From Thermoplasmata archaeon (GTDB taxonomy: Archaea; Thermoplasmatota; Thermoplasmata; Lutacidiplasmatales; UBA184): a stretch of DNA of 64,000 nucleotides. A program made the translations under genes and the position numbers. The notes under the pieces were generated by a model. That model worked only from the letters and a program-made list of their open reading frames with translations, was not told the origin of the DNA and did no database searches. The stretch covers positions 18,109 through 82,108 of the forward strand of contig JAKIWI010000008.1 in assembly GCA_022750115.1 (NCBI GenBank), written 5' to 3'. This document shows, in pieces, positions 8,188 to 16,856 of the stretch. Position 1 is the stretch's first letter; each line of letters begins with the position of its first letter.

Positions 8188-8241
8188 GCCCGCGCTGGGA
8201 TTCGACTAAATAATTAGGCAGGTCGGATTCGTCGCACCGAC
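8188..8241 (+). repeat. 54-nt direct repeat, right copy
   Basis: Starts with GCCCGCGCTGGGATTCG, one mismatch from the tRNA-Arg 3' end, then the palindromic CTAAATAATTAG and TCGGATTCGTCG. Together with the copy at 7438 it frames the toxin-antitoxin genes. Confidence 0.75.
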
Positions 8242-8453
8242 GGTGGGCGGGGGCCGGAAACCGGCTAAGCTGTGTCGCTCAGCAAGCGCCGGCCCCAATC
8301 TGGAAAGACAAGTCAGCCCATCCGACGCCTGCGCTCCGGCGATGGTCTGCGCTCTGACGGGCGGCCCCCACCTTTGGCAACGGACACCTCCCAAGCCCGC
8401 TAATACCAGCCTCTACCTCGCCCCAGAGGCGGTTTGTCGAGTCGATAGGTTCT
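8242..8453. other. intergenic region with a GC-rich inverted repeat
   Basis: GGGGCCGG (8250-8257) and CCGGCCCC (8289-8296) can pair across a 31-nt loop that holds a smaller CCGG-AAA-CCGG hairpin. This may be the end of the toxin transcript or a small structured RNA. No gene is visible in the rest. Confidence 0.35.
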
Positions 8454-8840
8454 ATGGACGGCCAATCGGGAGCCCCCGTGAACTTGCCGGAGGGGGCGCT
8501 TGAGTTTCAGAGTCGGGTGAAGCGCGGGGTCACTTGGCGACTCGGGTTCCTGTTGGTGGACGCGGCGTTACTACTCTGGTTCGGAGCGTCAATCAACGCC
8601 ATGCGACTCTTCACGATCTGGAAGGCTCCCACGTACGTTCCCGGAAGCGTGATCCAGTACTGGTGGGGCTTGGGGGCCGTGATGGGAGCGACCCTGGTCC
8701 TGGTCGCCGAGTTCGGTGTCTTCAGCTGGCGCGTTCGGGAGACCGCGCTGAGGCGCTTCCCGGGCACATTCCCGCTCGGCCGCGCACGAGTTCCCGAGGG
8801 ACCGCCGCCCCCGCCCGCATTCAGCTCCTCGGGCCGTTGA
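8454..8840 (+). CDS. two-helix membrane protein with proline-rich tail
   Basis: 128 residues, not recognised. Two hydrophobic helices at about 29-50 and 70-95 flank a short loop (WKAPTYVPGSVIQYWW). A C-terminal tail rich in Pro (VPEGPPPPPAF) should be cytoplasmic. No Cys in the loop, unlike the other two-helix proteins here. Start at the ATG at 8454. Confidence 0.55.
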   Translation: MDGQSGAPVNLPEGALEFQSRVKRGVTWRLGFLLVDAALLLWFGASINAMRLFTIWKAPTYVPGSVIQYWWGLGAVMGATLVLVAEFGVFSWRVRETALRRFPGTFPLGRARVPEGPPPPPAFSSSGR

Positions 8841-8850
8841 GAACGGTCCC

Positions 8851-9153
8851 CTAATTGGGACCCTTCCCCAACAATTCCCCGGATTCGGATGTGCGGAGTC
8901 TACCTTGGTGTCGGCCGATCCGAAGACCAAGGTAGGAACTGAATCCCGCGAGGATCAGGAGCCCCGCAGACCAAGCGGCCAAGACATCGAAGTACTGAGA
9001 GGCCGGTAAGGTTGTGCAGCCGTTTTTTGAGCAGACGTGCAGGGCATGGGGCGACTGAAAGAAGAGCGGAACTACCTCGATGATCAAGATGGCGATGAGG
9101 AAGATCGCCATTGCCATGAACGCGTAGACTGGCCACGGCCGTGAGGAGGTCAT
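8851..9153 (-). CDS. two-helix membrane protein with Cys pair in loop
   Basis: 100 residues: helices at about 8-30 and 55-78, loop VCSKNGCTTLPAS with two Cys, Arg-rich C-terminal tail. Same architecture as 4249, 17195 and 49070 but on the other strand and convergent with 8454. The frame is open further upstream but would then overlap the secreted-protein gene at 9362, so ATG at 9153 is preferred. Confidence 0.55.
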   Translation of the reverse strand: MTSSRPWPVYAFMAMAIFLIAILIIEVVPLFFQSPHALHVCSKNGCTTLPASQYFDVLAAWSAGLLILAGFSSYLGLRIGRHQGRLRTSESGELLGKGPN

Positions 9154-9361
9154 TGTCGGAACGTGGGTCTCGGGCACCGCCGCATCAACAGCCCGATAGA
9201 AGGACTCTCCTCCGCTGCCCAAAACCCTCCCGTTTGGCAGGAAGTCGGAGCCGTCGACAGTTCCGGAAAGTGTGAAAGCCCCCCAACCGGGGAGTCCAGC
9301 CTTGGGGCCGGCATGGTCGTTATCCGCGCTCAGAACCTTCTGCCACCGTCTGGATGGATTC

Positions 9362-10189
9362 GTGCGGCTGCCATTGACGACCTCACGATCCCCCCGCCTA
9401 TTGCTTGGGCTTGTAGTGGTTGGGCTGGTTGTCATCGCTGGCCTTCCGGGCCCCGCCGCGGCCCGCTTACCGCAGTACGGACCGGTTGTGTTCTCGCAGA
9501 AGGCTCCATTCTCGAACGTCACAACCCAGTGGGGGAGCGGGGTGTACTGGGGGACCAATCCCCAGACCTACCCTCCTGGCTGTGCCCCGACGTTCCGTCA
9601 GCCCCACCGAGGGGCATTCAACGCATCGACGGGTGCGGTCCAACTGGAGCTGAAGGCGTCCGTAACGAGCTGTGGATCGCCCGGCTTCTACGGAATGTTG
9701 CACACACGATTCACCATCGGAAACTTCACCTACACTGTCCCGGCGAACGCCTCCCCGAACCTGACTTACACCTTGTGGTACCACTGGAATGGCACTGGCG
9801 TGCTCCGATACAACATCAGCAATGTCTCCCCGCCGAACGGAATCATCGCGATTGTAGCGGGTGTGGATGCGGGAATCTGTGGACCGTCGCGGACCGGCCC
9901 GATCGCTTGTGAATGGAGTGCAACGGTCGGGGCGTTAGCGAACGGCACCAGGTCTGGATTGGTCCAGTTCAATTTCACCCGCCCCGGCCAATTCAATGGC
10001 ATTTCCTCGACACATGGATGGCACTTCGCTCCCGGGCAGGTCGTTACGCTCCAGACCGTGCTCGCCTCGTGGATATACATCGACGCAGGAAGCTCGGTTC
10101 CCGTCGGGGCGCGAGCGTCTGGGACTCTCGACCTCTACTCGGGATCCCTTGGGTTCACGCTCATTTCGGTCAAGATCACCGAAAAGTGA
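9362..10189 (+). CDS. secreted protein, unknown function
   Basis: About 275 residues. A signal peptide is clear: LLLGLVVVGLVVIAGL ending in AAA just before the mature part. The rest is beta-rich with four Cys (GCAPTF, SCGSPGF, GICGPS, ACEW) and about a dozen N-x-S/T sites, so an extracellular, glycosylated beta-sandwich protein is likely. No membrane anchor at the C-terminus. GTG at 9362 is used because it opens directly on the signal peptide; the frame extends up to 9272. Confidence 0.65.
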   Translation: MRLPLTTSRSPRLLLGLVVVGLVVIAGLPGPAAARLPQYGPVVFSQKAPFSNVTTQWGSGVYWGTNPQTYPPGCAPTFRQPHRGAFNASTGAVQLELKASVTSCGSPGFYGMLHTRFTIGNFTYTVPANASPNLTYTLWYHWNGTGVLRYNISNVSPPNGIIAIVAGVDAGICGPSRTGPIACEWSATVGALANGTRSGLVQFNFTRPGQFNGISSTHGWHFAPGQVVTLQTVLASWIYIDAGSSVPVGARASGTLDLYSGSLGFTLISVKITEK

Positions 10190-10284
10190 CGTTCGGTCTG
10201 GAGCCGCAGGGGCCGCCCTCTGCGATCCCGTTTGGGAAGCAGTCAGGGGGGACCGAGATTCAGCGGGAATGTCGGGGTGCCCCC

Positions 10285-10708
10285 CCCGCACTCTGCAAGA
10301 CTGCGAAGCGCCCCGAGCGGACGACCCCGGCCGGGTTCGCGTCCGAGAGGGCACTCCCAGGTGGTCCCTATCGGAGATTCTGGCACGCTTTGGGCGAATT
10401 CGTGGCAGCGCAGGACATCCGAGGAGTCTCGGACACGCCCCCTTCCGAGTCTGGCAGAAGGGGAAGGCCCCCCTCCGGATTGGGTCGTACCGGTCCGGGT
10501 CGGGAGTGTTACGGGATGGGTGTCCCCGTCGGTCGATTTGGGGACGAATTGCGGGACTACTGAGCCTCGCCGGACTCCGGACGGTGACCGGCGGTCTCGG
10601 ATAGGACGCCTCCGAGGGGTCGGGATCGGTCGACTCCAGTGATTTCGTGACGCATGGAGTCGACGGACCGGAGTCCCCCGAACTTCCCTGGAAGGATACG
10701 GAAAGTCT
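10285..10708 (-). repeat. repeat family R1, copy A (non-coding)
   Basis: About 420 nt, roughly 80% alike to copies at 16857 and 48568 in the opposite orientation. Conserved core (reverse strand) runs from TCGACCGATCCC through GGAGGCGTCCTATC, AGTCCCGCAATTCG, CACCCATCCCGTAACA to CAGACTCGGAAGGGG, and continues to CTTCGCAGTCTTGCAGAG. No frame is conserved between copies. It fills most of the 590-nt gap between neighbouring genes. Confidence 0.75.
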
Positions 10709-10779
10709 ACCGAGTCCGCGGAAGGTCCGCCGATTTCCACGGTGCCCACGAACCCCCGCTGCCCGCCCCGCGGAATGAT

Positions 10780-11070
10780 ATGTTGGAGCGCCAGTCGGAA
10801 GCCATGAAGGCCGTGGCAGCGAACCCGGGCTCGTTCGACAGGGTCCTTCAGGCAGAGGCGGCACGGGAACGCAGATCCTGGAACCGTATCGTCTTGCCTT
10901 TCCTCGGCGCCGGGGGGTACATGCTGGCGCAAGGAGTCTATCTGGCGCTCCCGAACAGCGCTTGGTCGGCCTCAACCGGCCTGGAGTTGGCGGCCCTGAG
11001 TTGATCGGTCGCGGCGCTGTTCCTGATCTTGGTCGCTCGTAACTGGACGTTTGGGCGGCCCGTCGAGTGA
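10780..11070 (+). pseudogene. two-helix membrane protein interrupted by TGA
   Basis: The frame from ATG 10780 encodes a charged N-terminal helix and one membrane helix (IVLPFLGAGGYMLAQGVYL) and reaches a TGA at 11002-11004. The same frame goes on with SVAALFLILVARNWTF, a natural continuation of the second membrane helix, to a TGA at 11068-11070. The stop thus falls inside the second helix, so the gene is probably inactivated by one point mutation. A full product would have 96 residues. Confidence 0.5.
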
Positions 11071-11225
11071 GATCGAGCCCCGGTCGGGTTCAGCCGCCGG
11101 CGTGGGAGGTTCAACATTCCAATTCGGTCAGTCTTGGGTTGACGACCGCCGAGGGCGCGGCGCAACCGTTCGGAGCGCCGTTCGCGGTCGCCTGAATCAG
11201 AGTTTGCACGCTGCTGGAATCCGAT

Positions 11226-11456
11226 CTACCTAAGCCAGAGCCGCCGCGCCGCCGACGCGGCGATGCATCCGAGTCCGGTCAGAAGCACCCCGACGTCCGC
11301 CCACCACGAGAGGCCGACGGTCGAGCTGCGAGTCAGATAGTAGATCGCGAGGGCGATTAGAAAGACGCCACCCGCCAGCACTGAACCCCGATAGAAGCGG
11401 AGCCACGCCCGCATCAACCTCGGCTGCTCTGGCTCGGCCGGAGTATCGCCTGTCAT
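11226..11456 (-). CDS. small two-helix membrane protein
   Basis: 76 residues, not recognised. Acidic, Pro-rich first 12 residues, then helices at about 25-45 (GSVLAGGVFLIALAIYYL) and 52-70 (WWADVGVLLTGLGCIAASA), ending RRLWLR. Probably inner-facing N-terminus and a hairpin in the membrane. It stands alone between the interrupted gene and a repeat. Confidence 0.5.
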   Translation of the reverse strand: MTGDTPAEPEQPRLMRAWLRFYRGSVLAGGVFLIALAIYYLTRSSTVGLSWWADVGVLLTGLGCIAASAARRLWLR

Positions 11457-11579
11457 CGCCTCACCCCGTCGATATCGGACGTGGCAGTGTCGGTTCCCGA
11501 TTTAGGGGCCTCGAACCACTTTGGCGGGCGCTGGCGGAACCATTCCGGGGGTAGTTCCGGAACGGTTTGGCTCCAGTTG

Positions 11580-11692
11580 TACCGCGGTTCGGGTTCCGAC
11601 CTGCGACGGCGGCGGTACTACAGTTCCCGGCGCGGTTCGGCAACGGTAGGATCGAACCGCGCTCGAGGTTGGGCTTGGGGCCTTTCGAGAGC
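11580..11692 (-). repeat. repeat family R2, copy a
   Basis: Reverse strand reads CTCTCGAAAGGCCCCAAGCC, AACC, then GTTGCCGAACCGCGCCGGGA, a variant GTAGTACCGCCGCC, and a second half-unit starting AGGTCGGAACCCGAACCGCG. It lies directly downstream of the gene 11723-12310, on the same strand. Confidence 0.65.
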
Positions 11693-11722
11693 TCGGCAGT
11701 TACACGGAATGAGGACCCCGGC

Positions 11723-12310
11723 TCAACGCAGGCGCCAGTCCTCGAAGCGTTGGACGATTGCCGCACCGACTGGCTGGTCAACGCCAGCTGCTCGAGTTCG
11801 GGCGGGAGGTCCGGCGGTTTGGCGGGTCTCTCGCGAGTTGGGGAGCCCGACTCCTCTCCAGGCCATCCACGATGATCGAACGTACTCTACCAGGTAGTCC
11901 TGCAGGTACCACACGTCTCCAGATTCCGAAGTGATGCGAGCGGGGGTGGAGCCCCCCCGGCCCACGAATCTCGAATCCTCTACTCCCGTCACGTCTGAGA
12001 AAAGCATGGTCCGGCTCGTGGTGCGTCTGGGAGCAAGCCCAAGAGGCTCGAACGTCCCGACCATTCGATCCTGTCCGAGGGAGATGGTTACCGGGGTTCG
12101 ACGGGAGGCCACGAGCACCTGGCTCCACCCCAGCGCCGTGATCAGCGCAAACAACAGCAGGAGCCCGAAATTGAGGATCCCAATCCCCCCGCGAGCCGAA
12201 ACCGGAATCGAGACGACCGCCCAGACGATGAGGCCCGCAAGAATGAGCGTGAACACGACCGCGGGTGGGGGGAGTGAACTGTCGACCGAGCGGTTGTCGA
12301 GGTTGGGCAT
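11723..12310 (-). CDS. membrane protein with C-terminal beta domain
   Basis: 195 residues. Two membrane helices at about 17-38 and 44-65 are followed by a cytoplasmic beta-rich region (VTISLGQDRMVGTFEPLG, TMLFSDVTGVEDSRFV, YLQDYLVEYV) that looks like a bacterial PH-like domain, then a disordered Arg/Pro-rich tail. The same plan is seen at 13985, 14547, 29083 and 49551. Function unknown. ATG at 12310 opens a short polar leader before the first helix. Confidence 0.6.
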   Translation of the reverse strand: MPNLDNRSVDSSLPPPAVVFTLILAGLIVWAVVSIPVSARGGIGILNFGLLLLFALITALGWSQVLVASRRTPVTISLGQDRMVGTFEPLGLAPRRTTSRTMLFSDVTGVEDSRFVGRGGSTPARITSESGDVWYLQDYLVEYVRSSWMAWRGVGLPNSRETRQTAGPPARTRAAGVDQPVGAAIVQRFEDWRLR

Positions 12311-12434
12311 TCAGTGCGGGTTGACCGACATCGGACTCTTCAAGGCTGTGAACCGAGTCCGCTTCCTGTTCCATGCCAGTCAGCGTTGAGAAACCCCGCT
12401 GTTGAGAAGGGTCGACCTGCCGGGACTTGGCCCG

Positions 12435-12482
12435 CCTTTCGCAAGGGACCCATTGCCGGACCTTTGCCGGCTTGCGCGAAGG
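12435..12482. other. inverted repeat in a 270-nt gap
   Basis: CCTTTCGCAAG and CTTGCGCGAAGG can form a stem of about ten pairs around a 25-nt loop. The gap between 12311 and 12582 otherwise shows nothing. A structured transcript end is possible. Confidence 0.3.
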
Positions 12483-12582
12483 ACCTCGCGCGGAGTCTGG
12501 CAATTGCCGAGGCCGCACGGCTCCACCCGCTTCAGGGGTATTCCAAGAGAACTCCGTCCCCCGCGATGCCCGGCAGTCCCTT

Positions 12583-13106
12583 CTAGGCGCCCTCAAGCGT
12601 CCGCACGCGGCGGAACCCCGCCTTCTGGAACGCATGGATCGACCGATCGTTCTCAGCAGACGGCACGGCCACTATTCGGACCGCCTGGCGCTCTCCGCAG
12701 AGGTAGTCGCGAGTGAGCGCGATGACCCGAGTCCCGAGCCCTTTTCCCCTTAACGTCAGGTCGCCGATGAACAGGTCAAATTCGTAGCTCCGCTCGTCGC
12801 GGGGGTAACCCACCAGTTCGGCGTCCGAGGTCCGCAAGCGGTGGTATTGTACGAAGACTACCGGTCGGACGTCCAGGTCCACGACGCAGCCTGGTACTCG
12901 AGGAACCGACCGGTCGCACGGTCCCGTGGCCGCTTCCGTCCGCGTGAGAGGAACTCCTTCCGCACCTTCTCCTCAGCGACCTTCCCCCGATAAACGGCGT
13001 AGGAATCCATGACCTTCGGATCGGACCTCCATCGCGCGAGGAGGGGGACGTCCTCCACCTCCAGGACGCGTAGTCTGGGGCCCGGGGCCGAGGCCAACAC
13101 CTTCAC
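12583..13106 (-). pseudogene. GNAT acetyltransferase, frameshifted
   Basis: The N-terminal part (RLRVLEVEDVPLLARW through EEKVRKEFLSRGRKRP) is in one frame from about 13106 to 12858. The rest (DLDVRPVVFVQYHRLR, FIGDLTLRGKGLGTRVI with the acetyl-CoA motif, NDRSIHAFQKAGFRRV) is in another frame down to 12583. Joined, they give a normal protein of about 170 residues resembling aminoglycoside 6'-N-acetyltransferase-type GNATs. The shift falls between about 12880 and 12960. Either decay or a sequencing error explains it. Confidence 0.65.
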
Positions 13107-13287
13107 GACCGGTGCGATGCGCCGCGGCCCATGTGCCCTTCGACTACGGGACTCGTTCAGATTGTCCTCACTTGAATCTTGGGGAGGTATAGGGGGATGG
13201 AGCCGGGTTCCGACGTAGGAATCAGCCGCCCGACCTTGGAGCATTCTCGCCCTCGGAGTCCGAGCCTTTTCAAGCCCTCGATCGTCG

Positions 13288-13911
13288 TCAGTCCAACAGG
13301 ACTCCCGCGCTTCCGGGCGAACCAAGCACGGTCGCGGAAACCAAGAATCCGTTTGGGGCGACGCCACCAGGGAACGTCATGTTCAGGAGTGCCCCTGGCT
13401 CAACGATCGTCGTGGAGACGCCGGGTTGCCCGGCAGGCAGGGCCCCTGCCACGATACCCCCGTCGGGGTTGGTAATCTTCGCACTGAATCCGGTCCATAT
13501 GTATCCACCCGGAAAGGTCGACAGGAACGCGGGATACGCACCCGGGATGAATTCGACCTCAAGATGCCCAACCATTGACCCGTTGGTCAAGACTATCGGC
13601 TCGCCCGGCGGTGAGGTGACAGTGAACGAGAGGTGGGGTGCTGAGAGGCCCGAGGGCGACGAGAAGTCGAGCAATATGAGGACCCATACCCCCGAGAGTC
13701 CCCCCCCGGCCCACGTGCCTTCTCGCACCTGAGCCAGTGTGGCTCTGAACGGGGGTGGGGCTGGGGTGACACCGGCGAGGACAGCCCATGCGACAAGGGC
13801 CGCAGCAGCTGCAATCCCGACGAGAGTCGAGGAGAGTTCCCGTCGGCGCAGGAATGCCTTCACTCGCTCCGAGATTCCCGGCGATGACTCAGGCATATCC
13901 TGGAAGTCCAA
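13288..13911 (-). CDS. single-pass membrane-anchored surface protein
   Basis: 207 residues, not recognised. A cytoplasmic N-terminus of about 28 residues ending in FLRRRELS is followed by one membrane helix (STLVGIAAAAALVAWAVLAGV) and a beta-rich outside domain of about 155 residues without Cys. The arrangement recalls archaeal pilin or signal-anchor proteins, but no class III signal-peptide motif is evident. Start at ATG 13911 or five codons later. Confidence 0.55.
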   Translation of the reverse strand: MDFQDMPESSPGISERVKAFLRRRELSSTLVGIAAAAALVAWAVLAGVTPAPPPFRATLAQVREGTWAGGGLSGVWVLILLDFSSPSGLSAPHLSFTVTSPPGEPIVLTNGSMVGHLEVEFIPGAYPAFLSTFPGGYIWTGFSAKITNPDGGIVAGALPAGQPGVSTTIVEPGALLNMTFPGGVAPNGFLVSATVLGSPGSAGVLLD

Positions 13912-13984
13912 ACGCCTATCGGGGTACGGTTGGAGTCGACGCCGGCCAACATTCCGAACCGGTCCGTTTCGAAGTGCAGAATGA

Positions 13985-14425
13985 TTAGAGGTACGCAGGC
14001 CGGAGCAACGCTACGCGCTTGGCTTGAACGGGCGTCAAGGAGAACCGCGACGGGACTCCGAAGCGGGACGAAAAGACCTCGAGTCGGCTGCCTCGGAGAA
14101 ACGCCCTGTTCCAAGGAAAAAACTCCGAGCGAGCCCCGTAGTCAATAGTGGCTCCTTCGGGGGATAACCCGAGGCTCGAGGCGGGCACCGGTACGAGGAT
14201 TATCCACAAGAGTCCCGACCCTAGGGCGGCGGCGAGCGCAGCGGACTGAACGATGAAGCTCAGCCGGGGCGAAAGCTGATCAACACCGGCCCACCCCAGG
14301 CCCTGCAGGAGGGCAAAGTCGGCCGCCACCATCGAACTGCAGAACACAAGGAGGAATCCGATAAGCCATGGCCCGCGCGGTTCGCCCGGAACCCATTCCA
14401 CGGGGACAAGAGCGCGTCCGGCCAT
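13985..14425 (-). CDS. membrane protein with PH-like beta domain
   Basis: 146 residues. It opens with PVEWVPGEPRGPWLIGF, a motif shared with the paralogue at 49551 (VEWVPGMSRRWWSAGF). Two membrane helices (about 20-42, 56-78) are followed by a cytoplasmic beta stretch (GATIDYGARSEFFPWNRAF) that matches the position of DEGLIVDFGRPSSAMPGFR in the paralogue. The pair defines a small family peculiar to the two accessory regions. Function unknown. Confidence 0.6.
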   Translation of the reverse strand: MAGRALVPVEWVPGEPRGPWLIGFLLVFCSSMVAADFALLQGLGWAGVDQLSPRLSFIVQSAALAAALGSGLLWIILVPVPASSLGLSPEGATIDYGARSEFFPWNRAFLRGSRLEVFSSRFGVPSRFSLTPVQAKRVALLRPAYL

Positions 14426-14546
14426 GACGGGGGAAGGTCGTCTGGGTTTTCAGGTCTGTGCCCGAGCGGGGGAGCCTGAACCCAGTCAGCAAGATGTCGG
14501 TTTCTCGAGGTGCGGTGGGCGGTAGTCATCTCGCCTTGATTGGCGC

Positions 14547-15026
14547 TCACGGCGCCCCTTTCGGCTTGACAGTGAGGCGCCAGCGGATTTCGCGTGGGAG
14601 GGGTCCATCGAGTTCAATCCACGCGACTGGCAATCCGAGCTTCCCCGTCCGCACTACGAGGCGAACCCGCTCTTCACTTCCTGCCAAGGCTGTGCCCCGC
14701 ACGTTCGACATCGGGATCTTCAACCGCACAAACCGCGGAGTTCGGATGCGAACGTAGTCGTCGCCGACCGAGAGGGTTCCGCGAAGCACGAGCAGCCCCG
14801 AGAGCGCGACCGGACCGACAACAGTTGCGACGAGGAGCAGGGCAGAAACCATCACTCCGCCATACCATGGGAAGCCGCAGAACGGCTCCCCACGTTGACA
14901 GGGTGAGGAAACAACCGCGCCGGCGTAGATCGAGCCGAAAATCAAACAACCGGCGTAGCCGTACAGGGCACCGAGGTTGAGGGATCGAAAACGGACCGTG
15001 GCCTCCAGGATGGCGCCCTCCGGCAT
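14547..15026 (-). CDS. membrane protein with PH-like beta domain
   Basis: 159 residues with helices at about 18-40 and 55-83, a short loop holding two Cys (SSPCQRGEPFCGFPW), and a cytoplasmic C-terminal domain of alternating strands (LSVGDDYVRIRTPRFVRLKI, VRLVVRTGKLGLPVAWIEL). It combines the Cys loop of the small two-helix proteins with the beta domain of 13985. Function unknown. Confidence 0.6.
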   Translation of the reverse strand: MPEGAILEATVRFRSLNLGALYGYAGCLIFGSIYAGAVVSSPCQRGEPFCGFPWYGGVMVSALLLVATVVGPVALSGLLVLRGTLSVGDDYVRIRTPRFVRLKIPMSNVRGTALAGSEERVRLVVRTGKLGLPVAWIELDGPLPREIRWRLTVKPKGAP

Positions 15027-15119
15027 GCGTTCGAGGAATTGGATGATGTCGTTAAGGCCTCGCTTTCCAGGGACGTAAGAACTAACTCGTGCGCGAGCAC
15101 TCGCTACCGGTGAGGTACG

Positions 15120-15791
15120 ATGACGGCTGAGCTTCCTGGGCCTCCCTTCCCGGCGCCACCGCCACCTCCTGGCTGGCCGCTGGCGGTCACGTCCCTACCG
15201 CCGGACCTACCCCGCCCTCCCCCGCACTCAGCCAGGACGGTTTGGGCGCTCGGGGCGGTGCTGGTAATTGTAGGTCTGCTCTTCTTTGGGAGCTTCGTCT
15301 ACTTCGATCATCCTATTCCTGGGAGCAACTGCAATGACTGGTACGTGTACTGCCCGCGCGGGCTGCCCGACTTTTCGCCGGTGGGCGTGGAGAAAGTGTC
15401 TGCCGGGTCGATTGGTTGCCGCCCGACCTCGGGAGAAGTTTGCTTTGCCTCAACCTTTCAGTCGGCGCTTCACGGCCTAACTCTCGCCCATCTCCGGTTT
15501 GTGCTGGCGAATGCGAGCGAGACCTCAGATACGAACGGGCCGCTCGGTCCCCCATTGCCCCTACCGGCGAGCGCCCGGGTTACGGCGCTGGCTTCACCAG
15601 GTTCTGCCGCGGGGCTTTGGAACGTATCCGGGAGTCAGTGGGTCAGCGGCGGAGACTGGCCGGTTCCGACTGGGCCTGAGGTGTCCGTCATCCTCGATAC
15701 CGGCCTCGCCGCAAACACCACCCTGACCGATGCGATGTTCTATGTCGTCTTGACGAGCCCCTACGAGGGGGCCCTTGGATTTCCGATTTAG
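15120..15791 (+). CDS. membrane-anchored surface protein with proline-rich cytoplasmic N-terminus
   Basis: 223 residues. The first 40 are Pro-rich (PGPPFPAPPPPPGWPL), then one membrane helix (VWALGAVLVIVGLLFFGSFV) and an extracellular domain of about 155 residues with four Cys (SNCNDWYVYCPRG, GCRPTSGEVC) and several N-x-S/T sites. No family recognised. Proline-rich tails facing the cytoplasm also occur at the C-terminus of the S53 peptidase in this window. Confidence 0.6.
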   Translation: MTAELPGPPFPAPPPPPGWPLAVTSLPPDLPRPPPHSARTVWALGAVLVIVGLLFFGSFVYFDHPIPGSNCNDWYVYCPRGLPDFSPVGVEKVSAGSIGCRPTSGEVCFASTFQSALHGLTLAHLRFVLANASETSDTNGPLGPPLPLPASARVTALASPGSAAGLWNVSGSQWVSGGDWPVPTGPEVSVILDTGLAANTTLTDAMFYVVLTSPYEGALGFPI

Positions 15792-15987
15792 TGCCCAGCC
15801 CGATGATACCCGCTCAGGAGGAGGCTCACTCGGGCAGTTGTTCGCAACGTGTCCATTGTCAACGCCGGGTCCGTGCCACCGGAGGTCGGACCGTTTTCCA
15901 AGATAGAGACTTCCAATGCAGGCTCCCGCATGGGCAGCCGCGGCCGAGATGCGGCTATCTCTCCCAAGGCCCTGGCCTGGGCGAGCC

Positions 15988-16434
15988 ATGCGGGGGCGAA
16001 CCTACGCGATCACGGGCGTGGCAGTTGCGGCGGTCGTCTGCACGCTCCTCGTCTTACTCTGGCTGCCGGTTCCCGGAACTTCAGTGCGCCGCTCGTGCTA
16101 CTCGTTTCAGCTGCTCAACTCAGCTCCGGCCGTGCTTTCGAGTGGCAATGGCACCCGGCCGTCTCAAAGGTTCTCATTCACCTGGGCGACCCTGCCTGCA
16201 CATCCGGTCTTGGTGACGCTCACCCGGGGCGCCACGGAAACTCAGCTTTACACGAGCTATTCTTCCGCAGGCTCGAGCTCGTACGACTCGAGCGTCGGCT
16301 GGATCGTTTTCACTTTCAATACATCGTCACCCCCTCCAAACCTCACCGTCTTCCTGAACGAGTCATGGCTCGCGTCGACCCCGCACTCGATCCTGGGGAG
16401 CTCGGCAGTTCCGCTCTGCCATTACGGATCCTGA
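15988..16434 (+). CDS. single-pass anchored surface protein
   Basis: About 148 residues from ATG 15988: membrane helix (ITGVAVAAVVCTLLVLLWL) and then a Ser/Thr-rich beta domain with sequons (SSGNGTRPS, FNTSSPPPNLT, FLNESW) and two Cys (SCYSF, LCHYGS) that could pair. The frame extends upstream to 15916 with other ATG codons, so the start is not certain. Not recognised. Confidence 0.5.
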   Translation: MRGRTYAITGVAVAAVVCTLLVLLWLPVPGTSVRRSCYSFQLLNSAPAVLSSGNGTRPSQRFSFTWATLPAHPVLVTLTRGATETQLYTSYSSAGSSSYDSSVGWIVFTFNTSSPPPNLTVFLNESWLASTPHSILGSSAVPLCHYGS

Positions 16435-16501
16435 ACTGTCGCGTTGCTCCCAGGGTGCGGACGCGATAGGCCGTCGGGGACCGGGCGCAAATCGTAGAGA
16501 T

Positions 16502-16685
16502 CTCCAAAGGTCCCAAGCCTAACCGCGTCCCGCGGCTCGGCCAACCGTTGCCGAACCGTGCCGGGGGGGGGTTGCGCCCACGTCGGGGAAGGTCCAAACT
16601 CTAACCGCGCTTGCATCCGCGCGTAACCGGCACGGAACCGGGTCGGGGGCGGTTGTACCGCCGCCTTCGCAGGTCGTCCGCCGTA
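16502..16685 (+). repeat. repeat family R2, copy b (two tandem half-units)
   Basis: First unit: CTCCAAAGGTCCCAAGCC, TAACCGCG, CAACCGTTGCCGAACCG. Second unit from about 16589: AGGTCCAAACTCTAACCGCG, then GGCGGTTGTACCGCCGCC and GCAGGTCG. Units are about 85 nt. It is followed by R1 copy B, the same order as at 48484-48916. Confidence 0.65.
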
Positions 16686-16856
16686 ATGGGAGTCCCTGGG
16701 TCAGTTGAACCTTCCAGACCGGGCGCCGAACCCAACTCCGGGCCCGCTCCAGCGGTGTCCTCCCCGGTTGGATTAGCTCCCCCAGTTCGGGTAAGAGTAC
16801 ACTCTCCCAGAGTGTTCGGACAGGATGGTATAGATCAGAACTTCCACGGACGGGGC
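16686..16856. other. gap between R2 copy b and R1 copy B
   Basis: Nothing recognised. Together with the flanking repeats it makes up a 760-nt stretch (16435-17194) without a gene. Confidence 0.5.

Noticed and set aside
11104..11190. Sequence somewhat like R2 (GGGAGGTTCAAC, CAACCGTTCGG)
   Set aside because: Only scattered short matches; cannot be told from the general composition of the gaps.
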